Part shown: piece by piece, positions 26,673-35,057 of the stretch
Layout of the letters: every line of letters begins with the position of its first letter
Numbering within the stretch: the stretch's first letter is position 1
Source of the DNA: Halobacteriovorax sp. JY17
GTDB lineage: Bacteria; Bdellovibrionota; Bacteriovoracia; Bacteriovoracales; Bacteriovoracaceae
Length of the DNA stretch: 64,000 nucleotides
Direction of reading: 5' to 3'
Assembly: GCF_002753895.1 (NCBI RefSeq)
Contig: NZ_NJER01000001.1
Span: 434,001-498,000 of the forward strand
The notes under the pieces: model-generated
The model's database searches: none
Seen by the model: only the letters and a program-made list of their open reading frames with translations
Told to the model about the DNA's origin: nothing
Position numbers and translations under genes: made by a program

Positions 26673-27715
26673 AAGCTCTCTAAGAGGAAGTCTAAATCAT
26701 CTAGAAAGAGAGCTTCTGTTCTTAATCTAAGATAAGTTGGATAGAATAAATCTGGAGCACTAACTGAAAAGTCATGATACTTAGTGAGTGCTTCATCACT
26801 TCCATTTTTTAAATAGTAAACTATCGCTGCAAATGCTCTTGAGTTAAATGAATAGTTCCGAATATTTTCTAGGGCCATCTTTGAAAGCTGCTCAGTGCTA
26901 AAGTGATTTGATCTAAAAGAATAGCTTTGTAGCAGTTCATTGATACTAATAAGAGTCGGTGAGAGATAGTAAATAACTCCCATCTCTTTAGCACTTGGAT
27001 GCATAACGATCATATCTTCATCGTTGATTATATATTTACCCATATACTTTGTATAAAGGCCTCTTAGAATACTTCTTCTAAGAGCAATATTTCTAAAATC
27101 AAATCTCTTCGCGACAAAGAGCATCGCTAAACTCTCTGCAAATGATTCTGCCATATGAATACTGTGTGATTCAGTTGAGTATTGATCAGGAACAAAAGTT
27201 TCATCAATACAGTGAGAGAGCTCGTGATAGAGCGAGACTAGCTTAAGCTCTTTTAAGCTCAGTAAGTTCATAACTTTTTCAATCGTATTTTCAGGATAAG
27301 GGTTGAGCTCGTTTGTGATTCCAAGAATTCTCTTCACTTCTTCTCTGTGATCTGTTTTTGCTCCAGAGGGAAAGACTGCACAGAATTTATATTCACCAGA
27401 TTTTCTTCCTCTAAAAGGAAGAGCGCTCGCCGAATTATTTAAAACCGTGTGGTAGTCGAGAATAGTTTCCGCTTCAGATTTATCAACTATTAAATGAAAC
27501 TTTGATTTAACATAGGATGTAATAGTATTTATATCATTGTCTTTAGCGCCAGTAAGTAATGAACTTATGAGGCCTTTATCAAAAACTAAGATTGGATATT
27601 TAGAATAAGAATTAAATTCTTTATTAAGAGACTCTATCTCTGCACTTGTATCAAAGGCGAATGAGCTAAAGGACAGAGAAGAAATTAAAAGTAATTTTAA
27701 AAAATAATTCACCAC
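26669..27715 (-). CDS. Exported protein with zinc-peptidase HEXXH motif
   Basis: 348 residues with a signal peptide (YFLKLLLISSLSFSSFAF). Residues 161-170 read SLYHELSHCI, an HEXXH zinc-binding motif with H164, E165 and H168. A possible third ligand, E190 or E194, lies in HMAESFAESLAM about 25 residues later, as in gluzincin-type peptidases. This suggests a periplasmic or secreted metallopeptidase, but the family could not be named. Its ATG overlaps the stop of the upstream minus-strand gene by one base, so the two form an operon. Confidence 0.65.
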   Translation of the reverse strand: MVNYFLKLLLISSLSFSSFAFDTSAEIESLNKEFNSYSKYPILVFDKGLISSLLTGAKDNDINTITSYVKSKFHLIVDKSEAETILDYHTVLNNSASALPFRGRKSGEYKFCAVFPSGAKTDHREEVKRILGITNELNPYPENTIEKVMNLLSLKELKLVSLYHELSHCIDETFVPDQYSTESHSIHMAESFAESLAMLFVAKRFDFRNIALRRSILRGLYTKYMGKYIINDEDMIVMHPSAKEMGVIYYLSPTLISINELLQSYSFRSNHFSTEQLSKMALENIRNYSFNSRAFAAIVYYLKNGSDEALTKYHDFSVSAPDLFYPTYLRLRTEALFLDDLDFLLESF

Positions 27716-28047
27716 TACTTGCGCTTTATTTTCTTAGGAAGGAAGTCTTCGATTTCATCAATTAAGTACTTCATTCTTTGAGTGGTATCTTCTAATCGTT
27801 TTAATTGTGAGTGTATGAGAAGTATTCTATCTAATTGACCTAGCTTTTGTTGAATCGGTGCTTCTTCTTCAATTAGCTCGTCTTCATCATAAATATCATC
27901 TTCATTTGGTAAGTGAGAGAATTCATTTAGTAGTGCCTCAAGAGGATCGTTCTTCATAAGATCTTCTTTACTAGTAGTCGCAGGATAATTCTTAGCGGCA
28001 GGGAACATCACGAGGTTATCTGCTGAGTTTTGAATGCTTTCTTTCAT
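27715..28047 (-). CDS. Small acidic protein of unknown function
   Basis: 110 residues, no signal peptide. It is strongly acidic in the middle (NEDDIYDEDELIEEE) and ends in a basic tail (FLPKKIKRK). A coiled-coil-like stretch, DRILLIHSQLKRLEDTTQRMKYLIDEIEDF, covers residues 73-103. Translationally coupled to the HEXXH protein gene downstream. Not recognised. Confidence 0.6.
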   Translation of the reverse strand: MKESIQNSADNLVMFPAAKNYPATTSKEDLMKNDPLEALLNEFSHLPNEDDIYDEDELIEEEAPIQQKLGQLDRILLIHSQLKRLEDTTQRMKYLIDEIEDFLPKKIKRK

Positions 28048-28380
28048 TTCACTTCCAATTTAAATTCATTTATATAATTGCTAAATTTATGCCAAATTCT
28101 CTAATTACACTTTCAAACACTTAGAGAATTCTTCTTGACGGAAAGGGTGTCTAATTCTCTTAAATTGTCCGATTTTTAGTCACTTACATGAGTTTTATTG
28201 ACTCTATAGGCAGTGCTGTGTTCATTCTAGATGAGGTTTAAGTCTGGGAAAAGACAAGTGAATTAATTACAAAAGGAAGTGATTAAAACTTCGACAAAAA
28301 TTTCGGAAATAAATGCCTGATGGAAAGAGAGCAGTGAGGCTGAGATTATAGATAGGTGTTTAATTCATTTGGAGTTAGAA
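28048..28380. other. 333-bp divergent gap with an inverted repeat
   Basis: No gene seen. AATTCTCTAA (28095-28104) and its perfect complement TTAGAGAATT (28121-28130) lie 16 bases apart, and a close third copy, AATTCTCTTA, is at 28153-28162, flanking a TTGACG at 28135. This could be an operator and promoter for the divergent genes; the -10 box is weak. Confidence 0.4.
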
Positions 28381-28596
28381 ATGAGTGAAAAACCAGCATG
28401 CTTAAAATGTGTTCATTATAAGGCCTCTTGGGACCCTCAAAATCCAAGAGCGTGCAAGCTCTATGGGTTTAGTTCTAAATTCCTTCCTTCTCAAGTTGTT
28501 AAGAGGGAAACTGGTATAGATTGTCAGGGTTTTAGGTTAAGAGATCATTTTAAGAAAGAAAAAACTCTCGATCTCAATGACGATTCTCTTTGGTAG
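28381..28596 (+). CDS. Small four-cysteine protein
   Basis: 71 residues from the ATG at 28381, chosen because GGAG lies six bases upstream; an in-frame TTG at 28369 is less likely. Four cysteines are placed as CLKC...CKLYGFSSKFLPS...DCQGF, suggesting a small zinc-binding or iron-sulphur fold. Cytosolic. It lies 118 bp before the flagellar hook gene, but no functional link is shown. Not recognised as a named family. Confidence 0.65.
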   Translation: MSEKPACLKCVHYKASWDPQNPRACKLYGFSSKFLPSQVVKRETGIDCQGFRLRDHFKKEKTLDLNDDSLW

Positions 28597-28714
28597 TATA
28601 GATTACCGATATTACATAGTTTGACTCATTTGGTCGAACATTTTTTCCAGCTACATTTCAACTTCTAATTTTTGTAAAATATATTTAGAGAGTACTCTCA
28701 ACTGGAGCCTGACC

Positions 28715-29959
28715 ATGAGTCTATTTCAAAATCTAAACATCACTAGTAATACCTCAAATCAACTTGGAAAGAAGTTGGAAATTGTAGGTGATAATATTAA
28801 TAATGCTGGAACAAATGGTTTTAAAGGAAGTAGAGCTGAGTTTTCAGAGATGCTCAATACAGCTTCCATGGGAGCTGACGGAGGAAATCAAGTCGGTGCT
28901 GGTGCAGTGATGGATAACTCCACAAGAGACTTAAGTCAGGGAACTTTGGCCCACTCAAATTCTGCTACTGATTTGGCCATTGATGGAAATGGTCTTTTCG
29001 CGGTTGATACTCCTTTTGGTCAAGCTTATACAAGAGATGGCTCTTTTCACTTTGATAAAGAAGGCTTTCTAGTGACAAGTGATGGACATAAGGTTCTAGG
29101 TTTTAATGGTGATGAAGGAAAGGAAGCAAATGTAGTTGCACCTCTTCAATTGGCCAATGGGAATATGAACTCAACGGCAACTTCTAATGTCAGTCTTACG
29201 ATGAACTTAGATGCAAGAGAAGATGTGAAGGTCTTTGATCCGCAAAACCCTAGAGAGACTAGTAGCTTTGAGAGATCTATCACGGTTCTAGATGCTAAAG
29301 GTGAGCAGCAATCTCTTAATCTCTATTTTACAAAAACGGCTAATGGAAATTGGTCTTATAATGCCGTGGCAAAAGGTTCTGATTTAGAGCCCGCTGTTGA
29401 AGGAAATGTTCTTGTCGGAACAGGTACTGTAACTTTTGATCAAAAGGGAGTCATGCAAAATGATTCTGGATTAGAGGCGACAACAGTATTTAAAGGCGGT
29501 GAAGAGCAGACGATTAATTTTAGTTTAACAAGTAAGGGTGTAGCGACAACACAATTTGGAACTGACTCAAGTGTGAGCTCTAATGTTCGTGATGGAAGCA
29601 CTAGTGGCTCAGTGGTAGGACTTGGTTTTGATCAAGGCGGAGCGATGACCATTCGTTATGATAACGGAGAAAGTAGACAGCTTGGAAAAGTTGCCGTCGC
29701 AAAATTTACAAATGAGCAGGGGTTAAGAAAAATAGGTCAAAATCTCTATGTTGGAAATCAAACTTCTGGTCAAGTTTCTCTAGGACAGAGTGGAAAGAAT
29801 GGTAGAGGTGATATTAAAACAAATGCAATCGAGCAATCTAATGTTGATATTACTGATAATTTTGTCGACATGATGAAGACTCAGAAAAGTTTTTCCGCAA
29901 ACTCTCAGGCCATGGGTGCAATTGATAGTTTACTTCAGAACGTGATAGGTCTTAGATAA
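28715..29959 (+). CDS. flgE: Flagellar hook protein FlgE
   Basis: 414 residues, in the normal FlgE range. The N-terminal flagellar rod motif is clear (NLNITSNTSNQLGKKLEIVGDNINNAGTNGFK-type sequence), then the basal-body region LAIDGNGLFAVDTPFGQAYTRDGSFHFDKEGFLV, a central D2-type domain, and the C-terminal motif QSNVDITDNFVDMMKTQKSFSANSQAMGAIDSLLQ. It forms the universal joint outside the outer membrane. It appears alone here, away from a large flagellar cluster. The start ATG lacks a strong ribosome-binding site (GGAGCC is nine bases upstream). Confidence 0.93.
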   Translation: MSLFQNLNITSNTSNQLGKKLEIVGDNINNAGTNGFKGSRAEFSEMLNTASMGADGGNQVGAGAVMDNSTRDLSQGTLAHSNSATDLAIDGNGLFAVDTPFGQAYTRDGSFHFDKEGFLVTSDGHKVLGFNGDEGKEANVVAPLQLANGNMNSTATSNVSLTMNLDAREDVKVFDPQNPRETSSFERSITVLDAKGEQQSLNLYFTKTANGNWSYNAVAKGSDLEPAVEGNVLVGTGTVTFDQKGVMQNDSGLEATTVFKGGEEQTINFSLTSKGVATTQFGTDSSVSSNVRDGSTSGSVVGLGFDQGGAMTIRYDNGESRQLGKVAVAKFTNEQGLRKIGQNLYVGNQTSGQVSLGQSGKNGRGDIKTNAIEQSNVDITDNFVDMMKTQKSFSANSQAMGAIDSLLQNVIGLR

Positions 29960-30797
29960 TCATTGTTGTCGCAGTAAATTTAGCACCACCATTATCTGTA
30001 CTTTTATCTAAAGTTAATTCGAGTTTAGTTCTGTCATCAATTCTAGAAAAATCTTCTAAGTAGGCTTTCTTAAATGGAATTAGAATATTTTGAACTTTAA
30101 GAATATTCTCCATGGCAAATTCATTTGGCTCCATCTCGAATTGAATAGATTGATTTGATTTTTCTGTAATTTTATACTTATAAGCATCTTGGTAGAAAGG
30201 AGCATTTTCTAGGAAAACTTTCAGCAGATTTAAGCTCGTATTCTTCTTTTGATATTCACAAGAATGGACACCATGAAACTCTTCAACTTTAGAGTGCTTG
30301 GAGATGTCTTTGAATAAATCATCAGACAATTGGTCTCCATAGAAGTGATTTAAGAGATCACAAATGAAGAGAAAATTGATTTTATTATTTAGGTCAACAA
30401 AAATAAGGTCAGAGACTTTGACTTTCTGCAAAAAAAGATCAAATTGATCTTGTCCCTGTTTTTCACAGGTATACTTGATGATGGGGATGATTTCTTTAAC
30501 TGAAGAATAGGCGTGATTGAAGTACTTCTTAGGTAATTTAAAAACGTTCTTCTGTGTTTCAGAAGTTGGCTTAATCCCTCTGTCTATAAATCCAGTCCAC
30601 ACTGAGTCTGCTGGAATGTCGAGAACTTTACTTAATAGAAACCAGTGTTTAGCTGAGACTGAGCATTGAAAAGACTCTATTTTTGAAAGTGTTCCCTGCG
30701 TTATCCCAGTGATAGATGAAACTTCTGATTGAGTTATTCCCTTTCTCTTTCTCGCGCACATGATGATTTTAGATAGTCTTAATTCGTCAATTCTCAT
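29952..30797 (-). CDS. XRE-family regulator with a large C-terminal domain
   Basis: 281 residues. Residues 8-62 form a Cro/CI helix-turn-helix (IIMCARKRKGITQSEVSSITGITQGTLSKIESFQCSVSAKHWFLLSKVLDI). The other ~200 residues are an unrecognised mixed domain (ending LTLDKSTDNGGAKFTATTMII) that may bind a ligand or dimerise. It is convergent with flgE, overlapping its end by 8 bases, and divergent from sufE across 133 bp containing a 7-bp inverted repeat, TTTCACA/TGTGAAA (30850-30889). Confidence 0.7.
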   Translation of the reverse strand: MRIDELRLSKIIMCARKRKGITQSEVSSITGITQGTLSKIESFQCSVSAKHWFLLSKVLDIPADSVWTGFIDRGIKPTSETQKNVFKLPKKYFNHAYSSVKEIIPIIKYTCEKQGQDQFDLFLQKVKVSDLIFVDLNNKINFLFICDLLNHFYGDQLSDDLFKDISKHSKVEEFHGVHSCEYQKKNTSLNLLKVFLENAPFYQDAYKYKITEKSNQSIQFEMEPNEFAMENILKVQNILIPFKKAYLEDFSRIDDRTKLELTLDKSTDNGGAKFTATTMII

Positions 30798-30891
30798 ACT
30801 TTCTATTCTCTTTTCTGGTACTTTTGTCCTATGCTTTAATGTAGAACAATTTCACACAAATTCAACGGCTTTTAGACTTTTTTGTGAAACT

Positions 30892-30918
30892 TTGTTAGAA
30901 AGTGCCCATTACTATAAT
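30892..30918 (+). promoter_or_regulatory. Probable promoter of sufE-hemB
   Basis: TTGTTA and a perfect TATAAT box are separated by 15 bases, slightly short. Transcription would start a few bases before the AAGGA ribosome-binding site of sufE. Confidence 0.45.
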
Positions 30919-30930
30919 TTAAGGATTTAC

Positions 30931-31365
30931 ATGAATACCATTGATAACAGGGTCGAAGCGTTAGTAGAGAAGTTTTCTAATTTCACTAATTGGGAAGATA
31001 AGTATAAAGCAATTATAGGTCTAGGTAAGGAGTTGAGTGAGCTTCCAGAGGAGCATAGACTCGAATCAAATAAAGTAAAGGGTTGTCAGAGTCAGGTCTG
31101 GCTACATGCTGAGCTCCGTGGTGATAAAGTGGTTTTCATGGCCGATAGTGATGCCTCTATTGTTAAAGGAATTATAGCACTTCTCTTAAGTGTCTATTCC
31201 GACGCAACTCCTGATGAGATTCTTGCAACAAAACCTGAATTTCTAGAGACTATTGGTCTTAGACAACACCTCTCTATGAGTCGCGCGAATGGACTTAGTT
31301 CTATGGTTAAACAGATCTCTGTGTACGCGCTTGCATTTAAAACAAAGATTAGCTTAGGACTCTAG
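30931..31365 (+). CDS. sufE: SufE-family cysteine desulfuration protein
   Basis: 144 residues from the ATG at 30931, which has AAGGA six bases upstream; the frame is open further upstream without protein-like sequence. SufE features are LVEKFSNFTNWEDKYKAIIGLGKEL, the active-site region VKGCQSQVWL with C52, ADSDASIVKGIIALLLSVY and a final GLRQHLSMSRANGLSSMVKQI. It accepts sulphur from a SufS-type cysteine desulphurase for Fe-S cluster assembly. It precedes hemB with a two-base gap, suggesting co-expression of Fe-S and haem synthesis genes. Confidence 0.95.
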   Translation: MNTIDNRVEALVEKFSNFTNWEDKYKAIIGLGKELSELPEEHRLESNKVKGCQSQVWLHAELRGDKVVFMADSDASIVKGIIALLLSVYSDATPDEILATKPEFLETIGLRQHLSMSRANGLSSMVKQISVYALAFKTKISLGL

Positions 31366-31367
31366 TA

Positions 31368-32345
31368 ATGATGACGTATAGACCAAGAAGAAATAGAAGT
31401 TCAAAGAGTATTCGAAATCTAGTTAGAGAAAATATTTTAACGACTAATGACCTCATTGCTCCTCTCTTTGTTATCGAGGGGGAGAACTCGTCGATTGCTA
31501 TTGATTCTATGCCTGGTCAAGCGAGACTAAGTGTTGATCTACTAGTGAAAGAAGTTGTTGAACTTTGGAATTTAGGAATTCCATGTGTGTCTCTCTTTCC
31601 AGCGCTAGATGATTCTAAGAAAGATAAGTACGCTACAGAATCTTACAACGATAATGGACTCTTTCAAAGGGCCATAAGAGCAGTGAAAGAAGCTTGTCCT
31701 GAAATTCTTATTATGACTGACGTCGCAATGGATCCTTACTCAAGTGATGGTCACGATGGAGTTGTTGCGGACAATGGTGAAATTTTAAATGATGAAACTC
31801 TAGAAATTTTAGCCAATATGGCAATCTCTCAAGCGAGAGCAGGCAGTGATATCATCGGCCCTTCAGATATGATGGACGGGCGAGTAGGATATATTAGAGA
31901 TGCTTTAGATGATGCAGGTTTCACAGAGACTTTAATCATGTCTTATACTGCTAAGTACGCTTCAGCTTTCTATGGACCATTTAGAGATGCTCTAGACTCA
32001 GCACCTAAGAGTGGCGATAAGAAGACTTATCAAATGGATTATGCAAATAAGCGCGAGGCCATTAGAGAGACTATTCTAGACGAGCAAGAAGGGGCCGATA
32101 TCTTAATGGTAAAGCCCGGACTAAGCTATCTTGATATTATTAGTGATATGAGAGCAAATACAACTCTTCCAATTGCCGCTTATAACGTGAGCGGAGAGTA
32201 TGCCATGGTTAAGGCCGCTAGTGAGCGTGGTTGGATTGATGGTGAAGCTGTGATGATGGAAATGCTAATGGCCTTTAAAAGAGCGGGCTGCGATATGATT
32301 CTCACTTACTTCGCAAAAGAAGCCGCACTCGTTTTAAATAGATAA
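31368..32345 (+). CDS. hemB: Delta-aminolevulinic acid dehydratase (porphobilinogen synthase)
   Basis: 325 residues, full length. It joins two 5-aminolevulinate molecules to porphobilinogen in haem synthesis. The metal region reads TDVAMDPYSSDGHDGVV, without the three zinc cysteines, so this is the magnesium-type class. Schiff-base lysines lie in MSYTAKYASAFYGPFRDA and MVKPGLSYLD. The gene follows sufE almost without a gap. Its stop codon lies in one arm of a hairpin whose other arm holds the stop of the convergent protease gene. Confidence 0.97.
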   Translation: MMTYRPRRNRSSKSIRNLVRENILTTNDLIAPLFVIEGENSSIAIDSMPGQARLSVDLLVKEVVELWNLGIPCVSLFPALDDSKKDKYATESYNDNGLFQRAIRAVKEACPEILIMTDVAMDPYSSDGHDGVVADNGEILNDETLEILANMAISQARAGSDIIGPSDMMDGRVGYIRDALDDAGFTETLIMSYTAKYASAFYGPFRDALDSAPKSGDKKTYQMDYANKREAIRETILDEQEGADILMVKPGLSYLDIISDMRANTTLPIAAYNVSGEYAMVKAASERGWIDGEAVMMEMLMAFKRAGCDMILTYFAKEAALVLNR

Positions 32346-32364
32346 CCAACTTAGGTTATCTATT
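32337..32364. terminator. Bidirectional hairpin containing two stop codons
   Basis: An 11-bp perfect stem, AATAGATAACC/GGTTATCTATT, with an AACTTA loop. The hemB stop (32343-32345) lies in the left arm and the protease stop (32356-32358, minus strand) in the right arm. No long T-run follows, so termination may rely on convergent transcription as well. Confidence 0.55.
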
Positions 32365-33300
32365 AGATCTCTGATAAGATTTCTTAATTTCTGATTGTAG
32401 GTTTTCAACTTTTAAAATTTTGAAAACTTTCTCATCTGAATCTTTAGATTTTTCACTGTAGTGAATAGAGCGTAAGCAGTCTTTGTCCGTATAATAGAAA
32501 TCTTTCTTCCCTTGAATGAGTATACCTTCAACTAAACCGGTCTTATCATTAAAAACAGGTGAGCCACTATTTCCCATATAAGTATCAGTATTAGTAATGA
32601 AATAATTCTTGCTCTTTTTGAAAGCTCTAAATGGGTGGAGAAAGTCCGAAAGATTAATTCCACTCACCTTTGCACCGTCGGCAATTTTCATTGGAAGTCC
32701 CACTGGATGACCAATGACAACGAGGGGAGTTTTACTCTTGACCCTTCCTGAGATTCTCATTTTTAATGGCTCTCTTTCTTCTACTGGTCTATCGAGTTGA
32801 ATGAGGGCGTAATCTTTAACACTCTTTGAGCTCGTCACAAGTTTTCTATCAATGATTTTCTTGCACGCATAAGTATTTTCTTTTTTGATAGTCTTTGTTC
32901 CCTTCACGTAGTCAAAGATCCAAGTATTTTCTTTACATTGAGTTTCATCATTCACACAGTGACCAGCTGTTAGAAGAAGGTCGGGGCCAACGAGAAAAGC
33001 AGTACATGTTGGAAGTGTGACTTGTTCACTAAATGGTTCTTCCTTGCAAACATTATAATAAAGTCTCATGGGAAGTTGTTTGAAGTCGAATTCTTCAGAG
33101 TTAAATTTCGATGGAGTTAAATTCTTACTCCAAACCATTCCCGCCACAGAGGCAGAGGCATCTACAAAGCGTTGGTCTGAGAACTCCTGACTTTCTACGC
33201 GATTGTCTTCACCGTAAACGACTTTTGGAGCTCCAAAAGTAGAAGTTGTTAGAAGAGCACAGGTCATTATCAATAGGGAAAAGCAGCGCTTTAAATTCAT
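32356..33300 (-). CDS. Secreted V8/trypsin-like serine protease
   Basis: 314 residues with a signal peptide (FSLLIMTCALLTTSTFGA). The S1-type triad is H114 in LLLTAGHCVND, D163 in VKDYALIQLD and S245 in YMGNSGSPVF. The GNSGSPVF form and short core resemble V8/glutamyl endopeptidase types more than vertebrate trypsin. A propeptide-like stretch (residues 25-75) precedes the catalytic core. It probably acts in the periplasm or outside the cell, where a predatory or saprophytic cell would need proteolysis (inference). It has its own promoter region facing the MBL gene. Confidence 0.88.
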   Translation of the reverse strand: MNLKRCFSLLIMTCALLTTSTFGAPKVVYGEDNRVESQEFSDQRFVDASASVAGMVWSKNLTPSKFNSEEFDFKQLPMRLYYNVCKEEPFSEQVTLPTCTAFLVGPDLLLTAGHCVNDETQCKENTWIFDYVKGTKTIKKENTYACKKIIDRKLVTSSKSVKDYALIQLDRPVEEREPLKMRISGRVKSKTPLVVIGHPVGLPMKIADGAKVSGINLSDFLHPFRAFKKSKNYFITNTDTYMGNSGSPVFNDKTGLVEGILIQGKKDFYYTDKDCLRSIHYSEKSKDSDEKVFKILKVENLQSEIKKSYQRSNR

Positions 33301-33432
33301 TAATCCTCCGAAGAATGAAGTGTAGAGGAATCTAAAAATGGAAACAATGCGATGTGTAATGTTTTCTTCGAGAGAACTTATTGACTAAGGGCTAAGTCTT
33401 GATTTTTACTTAAGGTTTCACGGAGTTTGCAA

Positions 33433-34152
33433 ATGGTATTTTCAAAAGAAATTTCAGTAAGACCATTATTTGAAAAAGAGTCATCTACTTACACATATAT
33501 TGTTTATGATAACGAGAGTTTAGATGGTCTTATTATCGACCCAGTGAAAGAAACTTTTGAGCGCGACCTAAGAATTATTAAAGAGCTTGGGCTTAAGATA
33601 CATTGGACTCTTGAGACCCACTTACACGCAGATCATGTGACAAGTGCTTATAGCTTTTCAAAAGAATTAGGGGCCAAGATAGGGCTCTCTCAACGTGCTC
33701 TTGTAGATTGTACTGCCGCAACTTGCCTCAACGATGAAGAGGTGGTGAAAATTTCCAAGAATTTAAGTTTTAAATTTCTAGAAACGCCGGGACATACGAA
33801 TTGTTCGGCTTCAATTCTAGTAGATAATTTTCTTTTCTCTGGAGATACTCTCTTGATTAGAGGTTGTGGGCGTACGGACTTTCAAGAAGGTTCTAATGAA
33901 TCACTTTATAAGAGCGTTAGAGAAAAACTCTTCACATTAAGTGATGAAACCATAGTTTTCCCGGGACATAATTATGGGGGAGAGTTTATGACAACAATTG
34001 GTGAGGAGAAGAAGTATAATCCTCGCTTAAAGTTAACAAATACACTTTCTGATTTTTCTGAAATTATGGATAATTTAAACCTTTCATATCCTGCAAAAAT
34101 TGATATCGCTCTTCCTTCAAATAGACTGTGTGGAAAGGAAGTTAATTCATGA
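33433..34152 (+). CDS. ETHE1-type persulfide dioxygenase (MBL-fold)
   Basis: 239 residues from the ATG at 33433 (GGAG lies about 8 bases upstream; an in-frame TTG at 33427 is less likely). Metallo-beta-lactamase fold with ETHLHADHVT, the GHTNCSASILV region, FSGDTLLIRGCGRTDFQEGS and VFPGHNYGG. The RGCGRTDFQ signature is typical of ETHE1 persulfide dioxygenases, which use mononuclear Fe(II) to oxidise glutathione persulfide to sulphite. No rhodanese domain is fused. The stop overlaps the next ATG by four bases. Confidence 0.88.
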   Translation: MVFSKEISVRPLFEKESSTYTYIVYDNESLDGLIIDPVKETFERDLRIIKELGLKIHWTLETHLHADHVTSAYSFSKELGAKIGLSQRALVDCTAATCLNDEEVVKISKNLSFKFLETPGHTNCSASILVDNFLFSGDTLLIRGCGRTDFQEGSNESLYKSVREKLFTLSDETIVFPGHNYGGEFMTTIGEEKKYNPRLKLTNTLSDFSEIMDNLNLSYPAKIDIALPSNRLCGKEVNS

Positions 34153-34676
34153 AAATAATGACACTGATTCTTCTTCTATTTTCTATTGGGATAAATGCAA
34201 AAGAGTACACTGTAAAAAAGAGAAAGCTTTCTTTAAAAGTTTCCTTTGATATCAGTAGTGAGTATGAAGCTAAGTCGAAGTTCTTGAATACACCATTTCT
34301 TATTTGGAATAAGACTCTAAAGCATCACGGGCCAAGTATTGGCCTCTTTCCAATGCAGAAATTACCAAAGCACGCTCTTTCTACTAAAGCGTTAAGCTCA
34401 AATTTGAGTAGCTTTAAGAAAGAGAAAGAAGCTAATCTTAAAACACTGAAGGCGACAGATATTACTTTTGGTAAACTCGATTTAAAATCAGATAGGGCCA
34501 TTTATACATACCGCTACGTATTGCCAGGAAAGGTAAGCGTTTATTCAACAGAAGTTTTAATGAAGTGCTCTGGTAAGGGACTAAGAATTAAGAGTGTAGT
34601 AAAGAAAGCAGATTACGAAAAATTTAAACCAATGATTGATGGGTTCTTTAGTTCGGTGAAATGTCTTAAGAATTAA
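34149..34676 (+). CDS. Small exported protein of unknown function
   Basis: 175 residues, overlapping the end of the dioxygenase gene by four bases (ATGA), so translationally coupled. A signal peptide (MKIMTLILLLFSIGINA) is followed by a basic beta-rich domain ending in IDGFFSSVKCLKN. The FKPMIDGFFSSVKC ending resembles small periplasmic proteins that carry a stress- or toxicity-related fold, but no family was recognised. Its 3' end overlaps a small minus-strand gene by four bases. Confidence 0.65.
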   Translation: MKIMTLILLLFSIGINAKEYTVKKRKLSLKVSFDISSEYEAKSKFLNTPFLIWNKTLKHHGPSIGLFPMQKLPKHALSTKALSSNLSSFKKEKEANLKTLKATDITFGKLDLKSDRAIYTYRYVLPGKVSVYSTEVLMKCSGKGLRIKSVVKKADYEKFKPMIDGFFSSVKCLKN

Positions 34677-34798
34677 TATTCTCTTTTATCGGCTTTCACT
34701 TTTACAGGAACACGGCTCTTTTCTTGCTCTTCACGTTTCTTAATTTCAACAGCAATTAATGATCCCATGATAATTCCAGCGACAATAACGATTTCCAT
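34673..34798 (-). CDS. 41-residue single-span membrane protein
   Basis: Too short for ordinary ORF cut-offs. The ATG (complement of 34796-34798) is preceded by a strong GAGGAGG-type ribosome-binding site. The peptide begins MEIVIVAGIIMGSLIAVEIKK, a single hydrophobic span, followed by a highly charged tail (REEQEKSRVPVKVKADKREY). The N-out/C-in orientation expected from positive charges places the tail in the cytoplasm. Four-base tail-to-tail overlap with the upstream gene. Conservation in relatives would decide whether it is real. Confidence 0.6.
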   Translation of the reverse strand: MEIVIVAGIIMGSLIAVEIKKREEQEKSRVPVKVKADKREY

Positions 34799-34917
34799 TG
34801 GGCCTCCTCTTACACGCAATTCCATTATAGCGTATATTCAAACTTTTCGACAGTCTGAGCAATTTAGTTAAGGATTATTGGGCGAAATGTAGGTATTTGA
34901 CAGCTTTTGCCACGATT

Positions 34918-34938
34918 TTAGGGCGATTATGGCCCTAA
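34918..34938. other. Short perfect hairpin in the gap before the 35058 gene
   Basis: TTAGGGC pairs with GCCCTAA around seven bases. No T-run on the plus strand, and the rest of 34799-35057 shows no gene. Confidence 0.35.
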
Positions 34939-35057
34939 TGCACTGTAAATTAGAGATGTTGAATCACTGTATTATTCTTAAAACTTAGCTCTTACACCTT
35001 TTGAGAATCAGAAATACTTGGTATCATTTAAAAATATATAATTTTCAAAGGTAAAAA

